Positions 10,083-20,837 of a stretch of 64,000 bases of DNA are shown piece after piece. This DNA comes from Symbiodinium kawagutii (lineage: Eukaryota > Sar > Dinophyceae > Suessiales > Symbiodiniaceae). The position numbers and the translations under genes were made by a program. The notes beneath the pieces were generated by a model. The model had not been told where the DNA came from. It searched no databases and was given only the letters and a program-made list of their open reading frames with translations. The stretch covers positions 328,516 through 392,515 of the forward strand of contig VSDK01010067.1 of the NCBI GenBank assembly GCA_009767595.1, read 5' to 3'. How positions within the stretch are numbered: position 1 is the first letter of the stretch; the number at the start of each line of letters is the position of its first letter.

Positions 10083-11787
10083 CTGTGGAGAGCAATCCTC
10101 AGAGCTACTTCGGCTCGAAGGAGTACAAGGAAGGGAAACAGCTTATTCACAGCGAATATCATTATCTGCTTGACTGCAACATTTTTCACAGGAAAACCGG
10201 AATTCGTATGTGGTCGTTGGCATTTGACGTCAGGGAAGACTGCCAACCGGGGCAAGATCTGAGGGATGGCGACTTCGTGCTATTCCATTACACCGACCGG
10301 GAAAGCTTCGAAAAAATCACTGCATTCAGCAGCACGGAGCTTCGCGCTAGCTTCCGGGTGGGAGACAACAAAGACTCCTACTTCGGTCATGGCATTTATG
10401 CCACCCAAAAAGCACCGCACGAGTGGCGGAGCAAAGACCACCTTCTGGTGAACAACTACTGGCCAGCAAAGAAGGCTGGCTGGTGGTTTTCAACATTTTT
10501 ATGTTCCCTAGTAATATTGACAAATGGCTGGTTGACTAATATTTTTCATAAGAGTTGAAACCACCAGCCAGAAGGTCTTTGAGGCGGAATACCCCGGTCA
10601 GACCTTCCCAGATGATGGTGACTTGGAGTCGTTGGTGAAGAACAAGGAGAGCCCTGCTTTTCAGAGGCTCCAGAGGCTGTTTGGGCAACAGTGGGAGTAT
10701 TGCATTCCGCTGATCGTTGACCAGCATGTCGCCAAGAACGTGATGACGGAGCCTACCGATGCTCCTTTGATGCCTAAGGACGATCATGGCAAGCGAAAGA
10801 AAAGGCTGGCCGGCTACAACAGGTTCGGTGAAAAGCAACCCGCCTGGAGGAATGTTTGGGTCATTTCCGTTTACGATGCAGAGGAGCGTTGGCTTATTCC
10901 ACCCCAGCAACAGGGAGTGCGCAGGTAGCATGTACAATGTAACATCATGTAACGTCCCAAAAAGTTTGATTATGTTCTTATTCTGCATGTCTTTTGAAAG
11001 TGCTTTCATCTTCTTTTGTTCTACGTTGTGAATTCGTTTTGCTTCCTGGTGCCTGGTTTTCCATGGTCAGGAGCTGGTGGCCTACGAGCCCAAACCCAAG
11101 AATGCCACCCAGAGCATCGAAGCCATTGCAGAGATCCTCTACCAGCGCCTCGCACAGCGAGACACAGCACACTGGTTGGAGTTTTTTTACCACGACGCCC
11201 GTAAGTTCAAGGACGTTTTCATCAATATGCTCGAAAAATTGACTCCAGAGGAGGAGCAGACATATGGTTGGCTATACCTCCGCCTAGCTGAAATCATGGA
11301 GGAACCATTTGTGCGGATCAAGGGCGAGCGCTGGGATGCTAAAAGGCTGTGGGAGAAAGCCGTGCAGGTGGATGGAGGAAGTGCATACGATTCTCTTGCC
11401 CGGCGAATGAAAAGTGATCGTACGATGGGTCGATACAAGCGTACGATCGGTCCATGCATTGGCCAGGAAACTTTAGATGAGACCCAGCTCTGGATAAGAG
11501 CAATCGAGGCAAAACCACACAACCTGGATGCCTACGTGGAGTTGGCCGAACTCTTGTATCCATTGGACAGCACGGACCCACAGGAGGTGGTGGAGCTCTT
11601 CGGCGAGGACTGGGACTGGAAGCGCCTCTTGGTAAGAAGCTTGGAGCTTGGGGACCGACCATACAAAATCAATCTGTCTTACCGTTACCGAGCATTGGCT
11701 GATCGCCTCCAGGCAGGCAATACGGTGACAGTAAACGGAGAGTCGATCGACAGAGAGACAGCTCGTAGAAGAGCTGCGACACAGTGA
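10052..11787 (+). CDS. ADP-ribosyltransferase-like plus TPR-like protein, copy A (3 exons)
   Basis: Exons are 10052-10474, 10575-10883 and 11071-11787, giving about 482 residues. The N-terminal half has FVLFHYT (His-Tyr at 79-80) and, about 30 residues later, GHGIYATQ (112-119), then a hydrophobic strand YCIPLIVD (about 183-190). This order recalls the H-Y-x triad and G-x-Y strand of ADP-ribosyltransferase folds, especially HYD1-type domains. That assignment is by motif, and catalysis is unproven. The C-terminal half has repeated units of the type LYLRLAEIMEE...VRIKGE and AIEAKPHNLDAYVELAELL, resembling TPR-like helical hairpins, probably for protein binding. Intron 1 is a 100-bp introner with a GC donor. 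Intron 2 is GA-AG (GAG|GAGCG...GTCAG|GAG). The start is the first in-frame ATG, by similarity to copy B. No signal peptide or membrane segment is evident. Confidence 0.75.
10472..10575 (+). mobile_element. Introner element forming intron 1 of copy A
   Basis: Left inverted repeat 10476-10494 (CTGGCTGGTGGTTTTCAAC) pairs with right repeat 10554-10571 (GTTGAAACCACCAGCCAG), with a single 1-nt length difference. Both are flanked by AAGG (10472-10475 and 10572-10575), a 4-bp target duplication. Copy B has the uninterrupted site with a single AAGG near 18859-18862. The net insert is 100 bp and is removed as a GC-AG intron that restores the frame of copy B. Donor and acceptor sit in the target duplication and terminal repeat, as known for transposon-derived introners in algae including dinoflagellates. 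Confidence 0.85.
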
Positions 11788-12690
11788 CCATCCATGGTAT
11801 TAAATGGGAAGATGATCGTCAATTATTTCCCTTTGTATGTTATATCATTCTTTGCATTGTTGATTGGCATTGGTTGTGTTGATCGACAAAAAGACAGCCT
11901 GTGAAAGAGTTGAGTTGGAGCAACAATGATGCGTGGTCCTGGGTGCAACTCTCTGGCATCCCCGGTTTCCATTTTGGCATCTCAATCTCTCTGCCAAGCA
12001 GAGTCTTGAACGCTGCCGCTTGGGCGGCCTGACAGCTTGAGCATGTCATGTTTTTTGGCACAGATGCTTCCCAAGACGTGTGGGTAGCATGAATTGAAGA
12101 AAAAGCGCCGGGCGTGTGCGAACCAACACTTGCATACTGGTTTCAAAGAATGTTCACTTCCATCCCTACTTGGGAGGATGAGCCATTTTGAGACATGTTT
12201 TTGGAGGATGCTTCCAAGCCTCAGCAGGGCATAGTCAATTCGTCATTCAACCATTCATTTTGGATCAATCCACCAGGACCGGAACGGGGCATACTTAACA
12301 ATCTCAACAATACCTTGATTGCAGGAAATTGTAACCCAACATAATTTTGAAACGTTATTAATAGAAGTTATTCTGATACTGATTGTCCATTTTTCAACTT
12401 TGTCTATCACTAACAACATGGTTGATCTCCTCTGTTTCTCATGTACAACCTTGATTGCCCATGATTTGCTACAATTCTTGACCGTCAACTTTTATCAGCC
12501 ATCATTTCGCCATCACTAATTAGAATTGTTAACATGCGTTTATTGTCGTCAAAATCATTATTAGCAAATCAGTTTGATTATCGTGATCATAATCATAATA
12601 TTCATATTTATCACACATTTTTCCATGATTAACAAGATATAGCTGGCACTCATTTACCATCATCGTAGTCATGATCAACATTTTCCCCAG
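11788..12690 (+). other. Downstream region of copy A, conserved with unit 2
   Basis: Roughly 11900-12235 is recognisably conserved with 19790-20155, including a block CTGCCAAGCAGAGTCTTGAA and a GGCCTGACAGCTTGAGCATG block. No shared long ORF was found, so this may be 3' UTR and downstream sequence. Confidence 0.45.
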
Positions 12691-12708
12691 CGCTGGCTAC
12701 ATGTCTGA

Positions 12709-12792
12709 CTCAGTTTGGCTCAGAGACTGGTCACCACCCGAATCGCCGCCGATCCAAGCGACGCTGCGCCGGAGGCCCCAGGATCAACCTGA
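12709..12792 (+). CDS. Putative exon conserved between units (LSLAQR), unit 1
   Basis: In the frame beginning CTC at 12709 the peptide starts LSLAQRLVTT and stays open to TGA at 12790-12792. The aligned segment of unit 2 (20748-20837) keeps the same start, LSLAQRRVT, before diverging. Conservation of frame in an otherwise drifting duplication argues for coding function or recent coding ancestry. The upstream side is CCATCATCG-rich and the acceptor may be CCCCAG at 12690. Function is not recognised. Confidence 0.35.
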   Translation, partial: LSLAQRLVTTRIAADPSDAAPEAPGST

Positions 12793-14027
12793 CGAACCCC
12801 AGGATCCAACTCTGCTGTTTCATACACAAGCATCGTCCAGCGAACGGCTTTATGAAACCCATGTTGTCCATCAGTGTACTAAGAGTAGTACTGATGCAAC
12901 AGCAGTAGTATTGGCTAGTGCTGTTTAATGGCACATATTTGATGAAAATAGCAGGTGATTGATGAATGCATCAATACAGTAATTTTAATCACTATAGAAT
13001 AATGGCTAATTAAACAACAATGTATCCATAGAGTTCCATAGTGCATATATCTATATATAGATTACATTTATGCTTATTAATTACACAGATTGAAACATCA
13101 TTGTGGACAAATCATGATGATTGGGTAAGAAACCCAATCAACCAGCCAGCCAACCTGGGTTGCTATAGTTGACAGTTGCTTGATGTTGGTTGACAACAGT
13201 GCGTGATCACCAGCAAGAGCCAAGAGTTGATGGGTTATCATCATAGTGGGTTGATACACTACATTTATGATGTTTTTCTGGCTGTGTGGGTGGATCATCA
13301 TCCATGAACTGGGACTGGAATAGCCAGCCATGATCAGGAAATTGTGCTCTCAGGTATTGCTGTTCAAAAGACCAGGAGAGTGGTGCGAGCATGGGCAGTG
13401 CGATCATTTGTCGTGAATCCGCTGGGTCTTCCTCGTCGTCTCCAATCACTTACGGGCGCCAATGAAACAGCTGGCTACCTAGATAAGGGGTTGACACCAC
13501 CTAGGATATCCCAGTGGTGATCCGCCATGCATCATTACTGCACATTGTATGATGATTGCTACCAACCGGCCATTGACCAACAATGATTATGTATCACATC
13601 GACAAGGATTGATTGAAGTGATCATATGCATTCATAATATGCCAAGTACCAAAGCTTCGTTTTTGTGCATAATAAGGCCTACGAATAACTAATCATGCTC
13701 AATAGTGGGTAGTTCTTGCTGATCATGGTTGGGCTCATGGTGGATCACGAATGGCGTTGGTGACTTTTGGTGGCTTGATAGTCCATATTGGACGCTCAGG
13801 CAGTGGAACCTGAACGGTCGAGCAGTGGGCGGGGCCATGAACAAACTGTGCCCAAAGCTCAATATACGCAGTTGTTTTAATCGTTGACAAAGGCACGAGT
13901 GACCATGGCCGAAGCAATCACATGGAACCACAATCAAATAATGAAGTTGATGATGATCGATGTTTTTGGCGATGATAGCCAGCAACAAACGGCACGCCAC
14001 CAGCCTGTTATAGCCGTGTTTAACCGG
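12793..14027. other. Unit 1 spacer, no firm gene
   Basis: AT-rich spacer with weak similarity to unit 2 around 13150-13290 (partner 21590-21730, GATCACCAGCAAGA shared). Short ORFs on both strands look like shadows. Confidence 0.35.
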
Positions 14028-14265
14028 CGAGTGGCCATGGCTGGGCCAGGCTCACGGCAAACAAGGTTGCCAGGACTTTCAGAAATGCTGTTATACACCC
14101 AGGGAGCGCAACGAAACTTGAACTTATGTACTTGCAGATATGCAGGCGAGTGGCCATGGCTGGCCATGGCTCACGGCAAACAAGGTTGCCAGGACTTTCA
14201 GAAATGCTGTTATACACCCAGGGAGCGCAACGAAACTTGAACTTATGTACTTGCAGATATGCATT
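14028..14265 (+). repeat. 119-bp tandem duplication of a coding-like segment
   Basis: Two head-to-tail copies (14028-14146 and 14147-14265) are almost identical. Each reads GEWPWL..AHGKQGC QDFQKCCY then TPRERNET and a TGA in its own frame. The period is not a multiple of 3, so the copies cannot be fused in one frame. Aligned sequence in unit 2 near 22575-22720 is single-copy and interrupted by a (CAA)n expansion, so the doubling is younger than the 8-kb duplication. Confidence 0.7.
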
Positions 14266-17011
14266 CATTTTACACATGTGACAATTATATTTATGGCATA
14301 TATATATATACTTATGTACTTCGTTGCACTTTACATTTCACATCATTTTTCTTTCTCTCTCTCTTTATTTATATACATATATGTATATATTAATATATAT
14401 ATATATATATTTATTTATGTATACATATTTGGCGTCTACATATTATATGATTAAATTATGCATACATTTCCATACTTACAATACGCAAGTGTCATTTTCA
14501 CGGTGAAGACCAACCGCCAACAACCAGTAAAAATGGTTCACGATGCCTTTTTCTACATAATAATACGCTGAAAAGCATGAGATGCAAACATACCAGACTA
14601 TCTATCACACTCATGACTGATAGTTTCGGGTTTACTGTTCTCGCTGGACATTACCATACCATACTATGCTGTGAATTGTTTCTAGTCCTCCGGTGCTGCC
14701 ACGAGGTCTTTGCGACATGAAATTGTTGAGCGTGCGGAGCGTGGGGGTCGGTTGGATCTGGCTGGTTGGTTGATTGATTGATTCCAACGCAATCCAAAAG
14801 TAGTATTTTCCATAAATGACCAAGTACTATTAATAAATACTTGAACAAACTATAACTATAGAATACTATGATGGAGATAAATAGATTCAGCATGCTTTCA
14901 CTATGTCACTGATATGCTCGTAGCCAGGCTGTCCGGCCAGGCCCCTATTTTGGGCTAATGCCCAAGAAGAACAGTGATGGTACAAGACCAATAGGATTTT
15001 TTTAATAGATAAATACCTGTCCAAATTGTGTTGTTTGTTTATTGACAACCATCGAAGCTATATGTGTAAATACATAACCACGTTTTACTATGGGGATAGT
15101 TTGGTCACTATTTTGATGCAGGATTAATGAACACCTGGTTACTGAAAGAGGGGGTTTCATTTTAGCTGGGATTCTTCCCATTTTAAGTACCTGTCATTAT
15201 TTTGCTTACTAGTGACCCATTAGATTTCCAGAGGGTATTATTGACCACCAACCATGATTTTGATCATCACCAACTACCTGTGGCAATTGTTAAACCTACA
15301 AAAACCCACAATTGCAGTTCGATGTTTGTCGTTGGATGTTTGTCCCCTTCACCCCCTGATATTTGCATCCTACGTATGGTCGCCACAAATATCACATAGA
15401 CTATGGTGACATATCACCTGGGCTGCAACAATTGGTGTCAGTATATGTCCACAACCACAAATGGTTCACCAAAAAACTGATAGTGATAGTGTCCACGTGG
15501 GGTACCAACATGTAACAGGACAGCCAGCAGTGCTGCGCCCAGTGATTGATGAGCCCTGCGAGCTAAGTGCATGTAGTTGTTCACCAGGCAATTCCCCAAT
15601 GCATCCTAGGGCACTCACGCGAAGCAGGTTTTGTTTGCTGGCCAACGTATGAATGTAATAACGTGTGATAGTGATTCTATGTATTGGCATTCATAACTTT
15701 CAAAGGCAGAAAAATGGTTCACGTCATAAGACATTCATCCAGCATGATTCAGGCCGTCGAATGCCATGTCTACAGCTAATACGATTGGTAAGAGGGCCAA
15801 AATTTCACAAGGTCAAACAATTTGCAACTCAACAGCCCAAGCAATCGGTTCATTTCACTGGGCTTGGACTAACCATTTTCTTGTATTGTTTTACGATTTA
15901 TGATGGCCCCAAGGTTTGATGTTGCTGATCATCGGTCCTACTTCTTCGTACCGCTTGGTACTTATTATTGGTTATGAGTGTTTTGGTACTTATTTGATCG
16001 GGTCATGATTGGACAATTGCGAGCCTTGCTCGCTGTGAAACAAATGTATTGTTGATCATTCTTCGGTTTTGGTCCAGCGCCAGACAACAAAATATACCGA
16101 CAACACGTATTATTTTGATCCATTTTGGTTGATGGCTAAGCACCTCCAAGCAAGCATCATTGACAATCATGGCTCTTAAGCAATGTCATTCTGCTTTCCA
16201 TGTTGGCTACTGTCATTGATGATGGTATTCCTCGTGGTTCTATGAAGGCCTTCTAACGGCTCGTCGTTTCCCTGAGAAACTGGTTGGTTAATCGTGGTCT
16301 TTTCCATGGTCGAACTTGGTGATCATCAACTGGGGACCAAGCAGGCTAGAATCAATCAAGAACGGTGGTAGCATATTAAAGATGTCATTACATCACGTGC
16401 TATGGTTGATGAATCTCCCATGATTCTAGCCGTGATCATCACCAGTTGATGATGGTTGTTTCGGTCTTAGGATGGTTGATAACATCGACCCCAATTCCTT
16501 GTATGATTCCAACTTGTTTGTGTGCACCAGCTGAGTGATTAGCCTAGAACAATCCTGACTGAGCAATAATGATGACCCTTTGGTAGTCCCTAGTCTGGCA
16601 AATCCACCATGTTCAAGCGTAGCTGACCTATGTTCACCTATAGCATGGGTATCAACTTTAATCCAGGGGATCGTTTCCAAGAGGGTAAACGTGAAACCCA
16701 GGTAATTCACCAAGAACCACTTTAAACTATGGATCTATGGTAAGTATGGTCAAGCATGCTTCGGTATGGTTAAGTATGATTGGTATGATCCTTAAACCAC
16801 AAGCACTAAAAGCTATGGCAAGTATGGTTAGAATAAACGACGGTAAGTATGGCAAAGTATGATTGGTATGATGAATCCTTAATCCATAAACAATATAAAC
16901 CATGATAAATATGATTGATCCTTCAGTATCATCGACCACTTGTTTCCATCATTGACTGTGAATCCTCGAACCCATGTGCCCGGTGGTTCGATGCCCGTTC
17001 CCATGTTTAAG
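14266..17011. other. Unit 1 3' part, mostly non-coding
   Basis: There is an AT-rich TATATA stretch at 14290-14410. A block at about 14640-14780 (GTGCTGCC...GACATGAA.TTG...CTGGTTGGTTG) is conserved with 23165-23320. Another at 15100-15140 (TGCAGGATTAATGAACACC) matches 23755, and 15930-16080 matches 24247-24410. I see no exon with firm boundaries. Confidence 0.35.
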
Positions 17012-17059
17012 GTCGTTCCCAGGCTTGGCAGGGATGGGCAGCTGTGGGCACCGAGCACG
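17012..17059 (+). CDS. Putative 16-codon exon
   Basis: VVPRLGRDGQLWAPST lies between TTTAAG|GTC and ACG|GTATCG, phase 0. The downstream flank turns TGGTTAATAG-rich. The antisense frame is also open, so strand and identity are tentative. Confidence 0.3.
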
Positions 17060-17640
17060 GTATCGGGGATACTTCCTAGCATGGACCATGGTCAAAAGAG
17101 AATGGTTAATAGACGTTAATAGATGTTAATAGTAGGGAGAGTGGCCAATAAATGTTGTGTTTTTTTTTTGAGCCCAAATAGTAGATATTATAGAATAGTG
17201 GTGGGTAATTGCTGCTTAAGTGCTGGTTAAATAAGAGTCATTGACGGTTGAATGTTGGTCATTAGATGCTTGAGTGATGATTAATTAGTGGTTCGGTGCC
17301 GGTCCCTAATAATTAGGTGTCATTGTGGTTGAGTTCAGGAATAGTTTAGACTACCCATTAATCACCAGTAATTGATTGATTACCTGGTGATCCGTTACCA
17401 TGATTACCAATTAATTGGATTGTCAGCATGAGTACCACTCTCCTGAATATGCTGCATCATTTGAATCAGCATATTGAGAAATACAGCAACATCATCCATC
17501 GTCAATCATCATGATGTCAATATCAGCAGCCATCATTCATTATGACAGCATTATGATATCATCATCAACATCATCATTGTTCCTCCTGACTTTTTGCTAT
17601 TAGTTACATGTTATTGTTGGTTACTATGATTACTAAAGCT

Positions 17641-17646
17641 CATCAC

Positions 17647-17702
<56 letters not shown>
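17641..17702. repeat. (ATC)n microsatellite
   Basis: About 20 ATC units on the + strand just upstream of unit 2. It has the same C/A polarity as other sequence upstream of exons and may mark the junction between the two duplication units. Confidence 0.85.
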
Positions 17703-17703
<1 letters not shown>

Positions 17704-18462
17704 AATCAGCCTATTCCCATCATCATTACAATCATGACCTGACGGGTCGTCGTTCGGACATGGCTTGCATCAGGGGCTGAGCTGGGCCTTCGAAAGCACC
17801 CTTGTTGCTCCGCGAAGAAAAATGGCATGCGAAGTCAGGGAGAGCATGGTTTGGAAGTAGCAAACAACAGAGGTGGTGGAGCGAGATGATTGACTTCGTC
17901 AGAAGAGACAGGGAAATCACGGTGAAAGATTGCTGGATAAAAAAGGAATACAAAGGACATTGTTGATTGCGATGGTTCGCAACGAGGAATGGTGAGAACT
18001 CAGAATCGACCAACAAGCTGAAGTGGCTCCCCGAAGGATCAGCTGTGAACTTGATCTCTACTTTTCACACCTGATCCATGGTCCTGCAAACAAGCCAGCA
18101 CAACGGCTACCACCGTGGCGTTTGGGTTAGTCAGGCTCAATAATTCATCAACAAGGTTTAGATTCAATATGTATATATATATATATAATAATGATATAAC
18201 CGTCATTGTCATTTGTAATCTCAGTTGGCGATGAGTAAGCAACTGCAGGACAAGACAATGGATGCACTGGAGCTGATACAACATGATACAACTTATACAA
18301 GCTATAAGGCCATAGTGCTTGTTGCGATGGCATCCCCACGATATTTTGTCCATCATGAAGCAGCATCAGCCATCACTTTCAGCAGTATGAACCATTAGCT
18401 GCCAGTATCAAGTATCAACCATCACTTGTCGTCACCAAGCAGTGTCTCGGGCGTGCAGAGCT

Positions 18463-19770
18463 ATGCCGGAGGTGAGGGAATCTGGCCCTGGGAGCTACTT
18501 TGGCTCCAAGGAGTACAACAGAGGGGAGATGCTTGTTCATGACGAGTATGACACAAATGCCCTCACCATTCGACACAAGAAAACAGACATCACAATGTGG
18601 TCATTAGCCTTTGATGTGAGGGAAGACTGCCAACCGGGGCAAGATCTGAGGGATGGCGACTTCGTGCTATTCCACTACACTGAGAAGAGGTCCTTCGAAT
18701 TGATTACGAAGCTCAGCGGCGCGGAGCTTCGAAGCAGCTTCCGGGTGGACGACAACAGCGATTCCTACTTTGGGCATGGCATTTATGCCACCCAAAAAGC
18801 ACCACACCAGTGGCCAAGCAAAGACCACCTCCTGGTGAACAACTTTTGGCCGGCCAGGAAGGTCTTCGAGGAGGAATGCCCTAATGAGCCCTTCCCGGAC
18901 GATGGTGATATAGAGTCCTTGGCGAATGATAAGGACAGCGCTGCTTTTAAGAGGATCCAGAACCTGTTTGGAGAACAGTGGAAGTATTGCATTCCGCTGA
19001 TCGTTGATCAGGAGGTCGCTAAGAACGTGATGACCGAGATCACCGACGCCCCTTTGATGCCGAAGGACAAACATTGTAAGCGAAAGAAAAGGCTCGCTGG
19101 CTACAACAGGTTCGGTGAAAAACAGCCAGACTGGCGCGACGTTTGGGTCATTTCCGTCTACGACGCCGAGGAGCCTTAACTCACACCAGATCCCTCCAGC
19201 AAGATCATTTTTCAAACATGATTTCTATGTTGTTTAATTACTGCAATGTCTTGAACATCATTTTCTCCTGCATGTCTCGTTTTCCATTGTCAGGAGCTGG
19301 TGGCCTACCAGCCCAAGCCCAAGAATGCCACCCAGAGTGTCGAAGCCATTGTAGAGATCCTGCACCGGCGCCTGTCAGATAGTCGGACGGAAAGTAGCAT
19401 CAGGTGGGGGCATGATGGCCCTGAGTTCCGGGACCTGTTCATCAACCTGCTCGAAAAGATGGACGAGAACGAGGAGGGGGAGAAGAACTATTGGCTTTAC
19501 CTCAACTTGGCCAAAACCCTCGAGGAAGGAGACTCTGTGCAGATCAAGGGTGAGCCCTGGGATGCCAAACGACTCCGGGCAAGAGCGGTACAGCTCTTCC
19601 CCAAAGTGGCATACTGGGAATTGATGCAGGACATGATAAGGTTCGACAACGCGACTGTGAACATTGGCCAGGAGACCTTGACTCAGGATGAGGTGATTGT
19701 CAAAGCCATTGGGACATTGCCAACTCATCATCCTTTATTCCAAAAGTTTCATGGAGCGCCATCCGGATGA
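18463..19770 (+). CDS. ADP-ribosyltransferase-like plus TPR-like protein, copy B (2 exons)
   Basis: Exons 18463-19170 and 19294-19770 give about 394 residues. The ART-like half keeps FVLFHYT and GHGIYATQKAP and is closely similar to copy A. It is encoded by one exon because the introner is absent. The intron is GA-AG, at the same place as intron 2 of copy A (GAG|GAGCC...GTCAG|GAG). Without splicing the first exon would end at TAA 19177-19179. The C-terminal half begins like copy A (ELVAYQPKPKN, WLYLNLAKTLEE, IGQETL) but stops about 85-90 residues earlier, losing the last helical units. It is either a shorter functional paralogue or a 3'-truncated one. The start codon is the first in-frame ATG; the N terminus differs from copy A. 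Confidence 0.75.
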
Positions 19771-19839
19771 GGGCGACGCAGGTGACCATGGGGAGGAGCA
19801 GTATTGGGCTTTGCAACTCTTTGGCATTCCCAGTTTTGG

Positions 19840-19950
19840 TTTTGACATCTGGGTGTTCCTAAAATTGGGAACCCCTCGAATCATCCTTTATTACTAATAA
19901 ACCATCCGTTTTTGAGGCTCCCAATTTTGAGAACGACCATTTTGACATCT
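19840..19950. mobile_element. MITE with 11-bp target duplication
   Basis: An 89-bp insert (19851-19939) has inverted ends, GGTGTTCCTAAAATTGGGA on the left and TCCCAATTTTGAGAACGACC on the right. It is bracketed by perfect direct repeats TTTTGACATCT (19840-19850 and 19940-19950). The homologous place in unit 1 (about 11970-11985) has one such site and no insert. It has no coding capacity. It matches the ends of elements at 42365, 43937 and 51537. Confidence 0.75.
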
Positions 19951-20504
19951 CTCTGCCAAGCAGAGTCTTGAAGACTGCCACTTGGGCGGCCTGACAGCTT
20001 GAGCATGTCAAATCAGGCACAGATGCTTCCCAAGAAGTGGGTGGCATGAATGGAAAGGAAAAACGCCGAGCCCGTGCGAATCAACACTTACGTATTGATT
20101 TCAAGCAACGTCCACTTTCATCTCGACTTGGAAGCCTCAGCGGGGCATAGCCATGGTTAACGTGGGTTAAATGTTCATTATTGATCAATTTGATAATGAC
20201 CGGAATGGACCACTATTTGTAGTCGACAGCAGCTCTTTGATTGAAACCGTAACCAAAACCAAAATTGAAATGTCTTGAATTAGCCATTCTGGTTGTCCAT
20301 CATTGATCAGTTTACCGAGATTTACCCATCACAAACCATGATTGCTCTCGTTTACGTTCTGTTGTACAACCGTGGTTACCAACCATTCACCGTGTTTAGC
20401 TATATATCATGACATATCATGACCTATCGTGAGCAGCATTCAACCATCGCTAGCTAGCAGTCATTAATTAACCACAATCTAGTCACTATCAGCAACTAAG
20501 TTTG

Positions 20505-20548
<44 letters not shown>

Positions 20549-20747
20549 AATCATCATCACCATCATCACCATCATCACCATCATCATGATCTTCATCATC
20601 ATGAATATAAGCACAGTCATCAATTCATGAATTCTCAAGCACTTTTTAAAAACCAAATATAGCAAAGAATCAGAATCAGAATCATCAATTCCTCATTTCT
20701 TCAGCATTCGCAAAAATCATCTTAACAATTTGTCCCACGCGCTGGCT
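19951..20747. other. Downstream region of copy B
   Basis: Conserved with the region after copy A up to about 20155, then CCATCA-type low-complexity sequence including an (ATC)n tract. Confidence 0.4.
20504..20601. repeat. (ATC)n microsatellite
   Basis: An interrupted ATC/ACC tract on the C/A-rich side, upstream of the putative exon at 20748. Confidence 0.85.
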
Positions 20748-20837
20748 CTCAGTTTGGCTCAGAGACGAGTCACAAAAAACGAGTTTGCACCGATCCAGCC
20801 GCCTGCGCCCGGGGCCCAGGTTGCGCTGCCGAGGTGA
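20748..20837 (+). CDS. Putative exon conserved between units (LSLAQR), unit 2
   Basis: The frame from CTC 20748 reads LSLAQRRVTKNEF, then a Pro/Ala-rich tail, and reaches TGA at 20835-20837. It is the partner of 12709-12792. Only the first dozen residues and the frame are shared, so coding status is tentative. Confidence 0.3.
   Translation, partial: LSLAQRRVTKNEFAPIQPPAPGAQVALPR

Larger units (their letters stand above)
9474..17700 (+). repeat. Tandem segmental duplication, unit 1
   Basis: Unit 1 is matched in order by unit 2 over coding and non-coding landmarks. Paired positions are 9474/17757, 9915/18331, coding 10575/18861, 11071/19294, 11991/19953, 12691/20740, 13203/21651, about 14650/23170, 15118/23757 and 15940/24258. 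The spacing varies from about 7.96 to 8.64 kb through indels and microsatellites. Identity is high in coding parts and patchy elsewhere, so this is an old tandem duplication, not an assembly copy. Confidence 0.75.

Noticed and set aside
12175-12205. Possible relic of the dinoflagellate spliced leader (GAGCCATTTTGAGAC)
   Set aside because: The match to the leader is too short and imperfect. It lies in sequence shared with unit 2, where it is not preserved.
18667-19215. 182-codon minus-strand ORF opposite ART-like copy B
   Set aside because: It mirrors the conserved + strand coding sequence; the same antisense ORF occurs over copy A.
17641-20601. Regular short repeats that could suggest a CRISPR array
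   Set aside because: They are simple ATC microsatellites without spacers, in a eukaryotic setting.
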